A DNA stretch of 52,867 nucleotides from Rathayibacter_A sp036510655 (GTDB lineage Bacteria > Actinomycetota > Actinomycetes > Actinomycetales > Microbacteriaceae), in NCBI GenBank assembly GCA_036510655.1, contig DATCDQ010000067.1:1-52867 (forward strand). The letters are read 5' to 3'. Positions 47,286 to 52,867 of this stretch are shown piece by piece. Each line of letters starts with the position of its first letter. Within the stretch, counting starts at the first letter, position 1. Position numbers and translations under genes: made by a program. Below the pieces are notes generated by a model. That model worked only from the letters and a program-made list of their open reading frames with translations, was not told the DNA's origin and searched no databases.

Positions 47286-49981
47286 GCCGGCGCGACGCAT
47301 CCGGAATTCGGTTGCACCTCAAACAGGCGGCCGCGTTTCGCGGAGGACTGATCGCGCTCGGCGTGGTCGTGCTGATCGCGACGATCGCGGTGACGTCATG
47401 GCCGCGTGCTGTCGCGGCGCTGCTGACCAGTGATTTGCAGCATCGGGTGTCGGTCACCTCGCCCGTTTTGCGTGATGTGCAGACGAACATCACGACGTAT
47501 CCGTATCACGGTGAAGTGACCGGCGATCTTCTGAGCCAGCCGACCGTGACGGATATTGTCGCGCAACAACTCGCGGTGCAACATGCATCGATGCCCGCAC
47601 CGCTGAAGAATGCACTTGTGCGGGGGGAAGCGGCAACCCGCAGCGTGCCGCTGAACACGACAGGACCGCGTTTCAACTATGCGTACAAGGTGCAACTGGA
47701 GGGCTATTCCGGCCTGCAGGAGGTGTCGACGCTGTCCTCAGGACGCTGGCCTCGAGCAACGTCTCCCGGTCACAACGACACCGCCCTGGAGTTCGTACTC
47801 AGCCGCACTGCGGCCGCCGCGATGGGGTGGAAGCTCGGTGAGACACGGCGGATCCCGTTGGGAGGGGCGCAGACTGCAGGTACCGTGACGCTGGTCGGCA
47901 CGATCACCCCGCGCTCGGCTGCAGATTTCTGGCAACGTGAGCCGCTCCGAGCCAACGCTGCGCTGGAGAACCTCGGCGACCGGGGTTTCAGGCTGACCGC
48001 AATCGGCTGGGTCGCACCGGCGCAATGGCATCAACTCGTCTATCAGGTCGGTGCGAACACCTCCGGCTGGTACGGCGTGAACAGTTCTGCGTTCAACGCA
48101 TCAACGGTCGGCACTGTGCAAGGCCAGTTGGCGCAGTTCGTTGCAGCACCGCCTCCAGCTGGTGCGACGGTGCCGTTGCGCTTCGACACACGGCTCGACG
48201 CCACGCTGTCCGACTATGTCGCCGCGGCGGGCCCAGCGCAGACGTTGCTGTTTCTGCTCGCCACCGGACCGTTGGGCGTGGCGCTCACTGTGCTCTTTCT
48301 CGGTGTCGAACTGCTCGTGGAGCGACGGCGCAGCACGCTGGCATTGCTTTCCGCTCGCGGCGCATCCGCTCTACGCATCCGCGGCTCGCTCGGATTGGAA
48401 GCGCTTGCTGTCAGCCTGCCCGCAGCGGTGCTCGGGGCCATCGTCACCTTGCTCGTTTTGCCAGGACCGACGGATGCGCTGACGCTGCTGCTCGCCGCGT
48501 GCTGCGCCATGGTGCCCGCCCTGGCCATGGTGGTGCTCGCCACGGCGCGGTCGCGCGCGGAGCGTGTCATCGCGCGCCGCCGCGGATTTGCCCGCTGGCG
48601 TTGGGTCGTCGAGGTCGTGGTCATCGCCATGGCGGTCGTCGCCGCCGTCACACTGTTCCAGCGCGGTCTAGCCCCCGCGATCGGGGGCATAGCCGCCGAT
48701 CCGCTCGTAGTCGCTACCCCGCTGCTGATCTGCCTCGTCGTGGCGATCGTCGTCGTGCGGGTGCTGCCCGCAGTGCTTGCCGCTGTCGCGGCCGTGCTGC
48801 GCCACCGTCGCGGCGCCGTTGGCTTCGTCGGGGCGATTCGCGGTGAGCGCACCTCCGTTGCCGTGCTCGTGCCCGTACTTGCGGTGCTCGTCGGAGTCGC
48901 GGTCAGCGTCTTCTCGTCAGTGATCTTCACGACCGAGACGGCCGGAGTCGAGCAGGCGGCGAGAGGGCAAGTCGGTGCGGACCTCAGCGTGAGTGATGCC
49001 CAGTTGACCACAACCCAACTTGCGCGGATGCGCAGCACGCCCGGTGTTGCCTCGCTCGTCACGGTCGCGCAGGGCGGCTACGCCACACTGAGCCTGGGCG
49101 GTTCGTCTCAGGCAGTGTTCCTGCTGCTCGCAGACACGGGCGCGCTTGCCCGGCTGCAGAGCGACCTTCCGCAGTCAGTTCGCACTCCGGAGGGATTGGA
49201 CCGCCCACAGAATGCGCACACGCCGATGCTGCTCGGCGGCTGGGACACCGACCTCACGTCACGCGACGGCACACTCACCGGCGACGGCAGCGCGCTGTCG
49301 GTGCGAGTGGCGTCGCCGACCGCGGCCCCGGGGGACTTCATCACCACGACGCCGTGGGTGCTTCTGGATGCCCGTGCCGTGCCGAAACAGTTCGAACTGC
49401 CGCCGCTGATTGTAACGACAGCGCTCATCCAGGCAACGGCAGGCACCGATCAAGCGGAGCTCGCACAACGACTGCAGGCGATCGGCGGCACAAACGCTGT
49501 AGTCGAGACGGCTGCCGAGCATGTCGACGCGGCGCGGAGCGCACCCATTGTCGGCGGACTCCAGCGGATGCTCATGGTCGGCGTCGCCCTGTCCGTGCTG
49601 CTCTGCTTGCTCGCACTTGCGCTGACCCTGGTGATGAATGCGGACAATCGCGGGCGATTCACGGGGATGCTGCGCACGCTCGGCTTCACCGCGCGACAGT
49701 CGGCCGTGCTGGTGATGTGGGAGATCGCGCCGATCGTGGCAGCCGGGTTGATCGGCGGCATCGTCGCGGGACTCGTGCTGCCGGCTGTGGTGCTTGCGCC
49801 GCTGAATCTCGCCGCGTTCACCGGCGGGCTCGCGCATCCGCCAGTGTTGATCGACACGGGGCTGGTGGCGCTTGCCTGCTGTGGATTCGTCGTGCTGTGC
49901 GCGGCGGTGGCAGCGGTCGCGTCGTTCAACGCGCGCCGATGGGATGTGGCGAGTATCTTGCGAACAGGAGAGGACGAATAG
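47282..49981 (+). CDS. FtsX-family ABC permease, second subunit
   Basis: An 899-residue partner permease starting at GTG 47282 (GTGA overlap). It has an N-terminal helix ('GLIALGVVVLIATIAVTSW') and an extracellular domain to about 310. A central bundle follows ('TLLFLLATGPLGVALTVLFL', then about six helices to 540), then a second external domain and a C-terminal FtsX bundle ('MLMVGVALSVLLCLLALALT', 'FTGMLRTLGFTARQSAVLV'). The latter block is the coupling region to the ATPase. The domain plan parallels the first permease, so the two likely form a heterodimer. Four bases separate its stop from the first ATPase gene. Confidence 0.88.
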   Translation: MSRRDASGIRLHLKQAAAFRGGLIALGVVVLIATIAVTSWPRAVAALLTSDLQHRVSVTSPVLRDVQTNITTYPYHGEVTGDLLSQPTVTDIVAQQLAVQHASMPAPLKNALVRGEAATRSVPLNTTGPRFNYAYKVQLEGYSGLQEVSTLSSGRWPRATSPGHNDTALEFVLSRTAAAAMGWKLGETRRIPLGGAQTAGTVTLVGTITPRSAADFWQREPLRANAALENLGDRGFRLTAIGWVAPAQWHQLVYQVGANTSGWYGVNSSAFNASTVGTVQGQLAQFVAAPPPAGATVPLRFDTRLDATLSDYVAAAGPAQTLLFLLATGPLGVALTVLFLGVELLVERRRSTLALLSARGASALRIRGSLGLEALAVSLPAAVLGAIVTLLVLPGPTDALTLLLAACCAMVPALAMVVLATARSRAERVIARRRGFARWRWVVEVVVIAMAVVAAVTLFQRGLAPAIGGIAADPLVVATPLLICLVVAIVVVRVLPAVLAAVAAVLRHRRGAVGFVGAIRGERTSVAVLVPVLAVLVGVAVSVFSSVIFTTETAGVEQAARGQVGADLSVSDAQLTTTQLARMRSTPGVASLVTVAQGGYATLSLGGSSQAVFLLLADTGALARLQSDLPQSVRTPEGLDRPQNAHTPMLLGGWDTDLTSRDGTLTGDGSALSVRVASPTAAPGDFITTTPWVLLDARAVPKQFELPPLIVTTALIQATAGTDQAELAQRLQAIGGTNAVVETAAEHVDAARSAPIVGGLQRMLMVGVALSVLLCLLALALTLVMNADNRGRFTGMLRTLGFTARQSAVLVMWEIAPIVAAGLIGGIVAGLVLPAVVLAPLNLAAFTGGLAHPPVLIDTGLVALACCGFVVLCAAVAAVASFNARRWDVASILRTGEDE

Positions 49982-49984
49982 CCC

Positions 49985-51092
49985 ATGACAACGTCTGCGA
50001 CGGGAGCTGGGGCTGGGGCTGGGGTGGGTGCGGGCACGGATTCCGCGCTCGGTTCGCGCGAGGGTGACAACGCAATCGTGTGTTCAGATCTGGTGCGCAT
50101 CTACGCCTCGGACGGAGTCGAAGTGCAGGCACTGCAGGGTCTGAACCTGCGCGTGGACCACGGGGAGATGGTCGCCATCGTGGGGGCCTCCGGCTCGGGC
50201 AAGTCCACGCTGCTCGGCATCCTTTCCGGACTGGACAGGCAAACGGCTGGGGCGGCATCCGTCGCGGGCAGGAACCTGCTCGCGCTCAGTCGGCGGCAGC
50301 GGGTCGACTATCGGCGCCACACCGTCGGCTTCGTCTGGCAGCAGACCGGCCGCAATCTGCTGCCGTATCTCACGGCGGCCGAGAATGTGGCAATGGCGCG
50401 TTCTGTCGCAGGCGCGACGCGGTCGACGCGATCACGGGCTGCGGGCGTGGAGCGCCTCAGTGTGGACGCGCTGCTCGAGTTGCTTGAGGTGGGGCACTGC
50501 CGAGACCGACAGCCGGCCCGGCTTTCCGGAGGGGAGCAGCAGAGGGTCGCGATCGCTGTGGCTCTGGCGAACGAACCCGCCGTGCTGCTCGCGGATGAGC
50601 CGACCGGTGAGCTGGACGAGAGGACCTCCGCCGATGTGCTGGAAGCGATGCGCGGAGTCAACGCGGAGCTGGGTGTGACGACACTGATCGTGACGCACGA
50701 TCCGACCGTCTCCGAGCACGTCAGGCGCACGGTTCAGATTCGCGACGGGCGCACGTCGACCGAGGTGCTGCGCCGCACCGAGCAGCACGAATCCGGTGCC
50801 GAGCGCACGATCGCCGAGGAGTTCGCGGTGATCGACAGGGTCGGACGGCTGCAACTGCCGCAGGAATATCTGACATCGCTTCAGTTGCGCGACCGGGTGC
50901 GTCTCGCACTGGAGCCGGACCACGTCGGGGTGTGGCCCGGGCTCGCGGCGTCCGAACAGGCGGAGTCAGAACAGGCGAAGTCGTCGGAACAGGCGAAGTC
51001 GCCCGAACAGGCCGAGCCGCCTGAACAGGCAGAGTCGCCTGAACAGGCAGAGTCGGGCGAACAGGCCGAATCGGGTGCGGGGGAGCAACGCC

Positions 51093-51100
<8 letters not shown>
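49985..51100 (+). CDS. ABC ATPase with C-terminal AbrB-like domain and repeat tail
   Basis: A 371-residue ATPase of the MacB/LolD class. Walker A 'GASGSGKST' is at 67-75, Q-loop near 119, signature 'LSGGEQQ' 180-186, Walker B 'LLADEP' about 201-206 and H-loop His238. Beyond the ATPase core, residues about 279-317 ('FAVIDRVGRLQLPQEYLTSL') look like a swapped-hairpin AbrB/SpoVT fold, a feature I associate with actinobacterial members of this class. Residues 323-365 are a pentapeptide repeat tail of EQAES type. The N-terminus is Gly/Ala-rich. It overlaps the second ATPase gene by 8 bases. It powers the FtsX-type permeases upstream. Confidence 0.9.
50951..51075. repeat. 15-bp minisatellite in the 3' end of the first ATPase gene
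   Basis: About eight units related to GAACAGGCGAAGTCG or GAACAGGCAGAGTCG, each encoding a variant of EQAES. The array stops about 20 bases before the start of the next gene. Confidence 0.9.
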
Positions 51101-51854
<754 letters not shown>

Positions 51855-51896
51855 TGGCCTTAGTGACTACCTCACCCTTGGGTGTTCAGCAGGACG

Positions 51897-52157
51897 CTAC
51901 CGGCTGATCGCCGGAAGTTTGGTACCGAGCCCCTGGAACCTGAAGTCACCGATCGTCTGCGAGCGCAGTTCGGCGGCCTTGGCCAGAATCAAGTGGCACA
52001 GTACGGTCTCGACGATCTGGAGCACGAATGCATCCGATTCCTCCGGCAACTCGACCACCGTCAGCAATGGATGCCCCAACCCAGGTTCTGCCGGTGCCGC
52101 GCCAGCTGTCGCTGGGCCCGGTGTCGCCGGGCCCGCCATCGCTGGACCCCGTGACAC
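51897..52157 (-). CDS. Putative small protein, unrecognised
   Basis: An 86-codon leftward frame with GC-rich third positions. Residues 1-25 are a Gly/Pro/Ala repeat ('MAGPATPGPATAG'); the remainder, including 'SDAFVLQIVETVLCHLILAK', looks like a single folded helix with a basic tail. A competing rightward frame (51882-52154) has less biased codons, so this strand is preferred. No ribosome-binding site stands out and no family is recognised. It might be a remnant of a longer gene. The stretch 52158-52331 has no gene. Confidence 0.4.
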   Translation of the reverse strand: MSRGPAMAGPATPGPATAGAAPAEPGLGHPLLTVVELPEESDAFVLQIVETVLCHLILAKAAELRSQTIGDFRFQGLGTKLPAISR

Positions 52158-52295
52158 TCAAACCGACTTTGCTGCCACACTACCAACTTGCTGTCATCGA
52201 GAAGCCTGATGTCTGGTATTGGGTAGGCAGGCAGATTATCGGGCATGATTGGTGATGGCCGTGTCATTCGGCCCCGTAGCTTTCGTTTCACGCAG

Positions 52296-52322
52296 TACCA
52301 AGCAGTAAATACCAAGCAGTAA
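52296..52322. repeat. Direct repeat TACCAAGCAGTAA before a small gene
   Basis: Two copies, 52296-52308 and 52310-52322, with one base between them. The second copy runs into AAGGAG, the ribosome-binding site of the gene at 52332, so the duplication sits in the untranslated leader. Confidence 0.8.
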
Positions 52323-52331
52323 GGAGCACCC

Positions 52332-52472
52332 GTGGAGTACATCCTGTTCGGAGCCGGATTCGTGATCTTCATCCCGATCGCGATCTGGGTGGTTGCCGCC
52401 GGGCTGCAGAACACACGCCAGGAGAAGCGCGAGCAGAAATTCGCGCTCGAGCACCCCGAACTCGAGCGCTAG
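52332..52472 (+). CDS. Small single-pass membrane protein (46 residues)
   Basis: GTG 52332 preceded by AAGGAG 5 bases upstream opens a 46-residue frame. The first 22 residues are one hydrophobic helix ('MEYILFGAGFVIFIPIAIWV'), followed by a charged Gln/Arg/Lys/Glu helix ending in LERstop. The topology would be an N-terminal anchor with a cytoplasmic tail. The good ribosome-binding site, coherent composition and GC-rich third positions make it real. The function is unknown; similar tiny proteins often modulate membrane complexes. A strong hairpin follows 11 bases after the stop. Confidence 0.75.
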   Translation: MEYILFGAGFVIFIPIAIWVVAAGLQNTRQEKREQKFALEHPELER

Positions 52473-52483
52473 GCCTCGGTTGC

Positions 52484-52548
52484 AAGGAGATAGTCGAGTT
52501 GCAAGGAGCATTTCCGCCGAATCGACCTTGTAAGTCGACTATCTCCTT
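52484..52548. terminator. Long intergenic hairpin (14-bp perfect, about 23-bp extended)
   Basis: AAGGAGATAGTCGA (52484-52497) pairs perfectly with TCGACTATCTCCTT (52535-52548). The stem continues inward for nine more pairs with one mismatch and one G-U. It lies after the small membrane-protein gene and has no U-tract. Confidence 0.65.
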
Positions 52549-52628
52549 CGAACAGCGCGTGGGCGGCGGGCCAATACCTGGGGCGGGCGTGGGCCAAGGC
52601 CCTGGGCCAGGGTGGGCTGGAATTGAAG

Positions 52629-52675
52629 TGCGCCCGGTGGGGCTCGAACCCGCGACGCGCGGATTAAAAGTCCGT
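52629..52675 (-). tRNA. 3' half remnant of tRNA-Lys (UUU)
   Basis: Read leftward, the block contains an anticodon arm CGGA-CTTTTAA-TCCG (anticodon TTT), a T arm with GGTTCGAGCCCC, and the acceptor 3' strand GGGCGCA. The 5' acceptor strand and D arm that should precede it are absent; the bases there cannot pair with GGGCGCA. It is therefore a truncated tRNA, either a pseudogene or the tRNA 3' end left as an attachment site by an integrated element. No other gene is seen in 52549-52748. Confidence 0.6.
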
Positions 52676-52748
52676 TTGGGGCCCGCGCCAGAGCGGAATC
52701 GGTCGTCGAAATCCGCGGAATTATGCGCCTAGTGCGTGGCCGGTTAGC

Positions 52749-52867
52749 TCAGGTAGCTTCGCTGCGTGACCGTGGACCGTGCTGGATGATCTGCTGGTAG
52801 GTGGTCGGTGCTTGCTGGCTGCCGAGGCCGAGCAGCGTCTGGAAAGCGGCCATCGGCGTGCTCCGCC
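52749..52867 (-). CDS. C-terminal fragment of an unrecognised protein, cut by the window edge
   Basis: The last 38 codons of a leftward frame ending at TGA 52751-52749. It includes 'TPMAAFQTLLGLGSQQAPTT', with strongly GC-rich third positions, better than the rightward alternative. Too little is visible to name a family. Its location beyond a truncated tRNA allows a mobile-element gene, but nothing proves it. Confidence 0.3.
   Translation of the reverse strand, partial: RSTPMAAFQTLLGLGSQQAPTTYQQIIQHGPRSRSEAT

Noticed and set aside
52629..52705. Complete tRNA-Lys gene
   Set aside because: The region that should hold the 5' acceptor strand and D arm does not pair or match; only the 3' half is present.

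Overview
The window reads as chromosomal DNA of a high-GC actinobacterium, most likely a member of Microbacteriaceae (inference). GC-rich third positions dominate. GTG starts and 4-base ATGA/GTGA gene overlaps are common. There are two sugar ABC importers without their own ATPase, an NgcEFG-type importer, and several leaderless promoters of the form TANNNT-N6-ATG.

Region 1 (1-13951) is a divergent amino-sugar locus. Leftward genes: BadF-type N-acetylhexosamine kinase, a DUF5107/TPR protein, a Gfo/Idh/MocA oxidoreductase, then after an AT-rich palindrome a SIS isomerase/deaminase, a ROK kinase and a PfkB kinase cut by the window edge. Rightward genes: an RpiR regulator, a second SIS protein, the ngcEFG-like importer for N-acetylglucosamine or its oligomers, and a two-domain penicillin-recognising hydrolase. 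Together these could import and break down GlcNAc or peptidoglycan-derived amino sugars.

Region 2 (14067-20126) starts with glyA-folD behind a ZTP (pfl) riboswitch that carries an extra hairpin. It continues with two near-duplicate YbaK-type deacylase genes flanking a gamma-carbonic-anhydrase gene remnant and a doxX-tetR operon with a clear operator, and ends with an aldose 1-epimerase.

Region 3 (20106-31075) is a galactoside-utilisation locus. A divergent AraC regulator faces one tightly overlapping operon: a 1146-residue DUF5107/TPR protein, a cellulase-like glycosidase, a sugar-binding lipoprotein, two permeases and a GH36 alpha-galactosidase. This operon and its shorter DUF5107 relative in region 1 are the best candidates for undescribed carbohydrate biochemistry.

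Region 4 (31088-38428) holds gamma-carbonic anhydrase, a phospholipase-C-like phosphoesterase, and an NCS1 permease / cysteine hydrolase / ADP-ribosylglycohydrolase / PfkB kinase operon that looks like salvage of an N-glycoside. Region 5 (38368-42631) is galT-galK facing a DeoR regulator, then a second aldose 1-epimerase. Region 6 (42679-51854) is a GH27 alpha-galactosidase lipoprotein translationally coupled to two FtsX-type permeases and two ATPases. The last 1 kb has small genes, a long hairpin, a tRNA-Lys 3' remnant and a truncated gene.

Two genome-scale patterns cut across all regions: in-frame minisatellites, mostly with 15-bp units, at gene ends, and long, nearly perfect intergenic hairpins.
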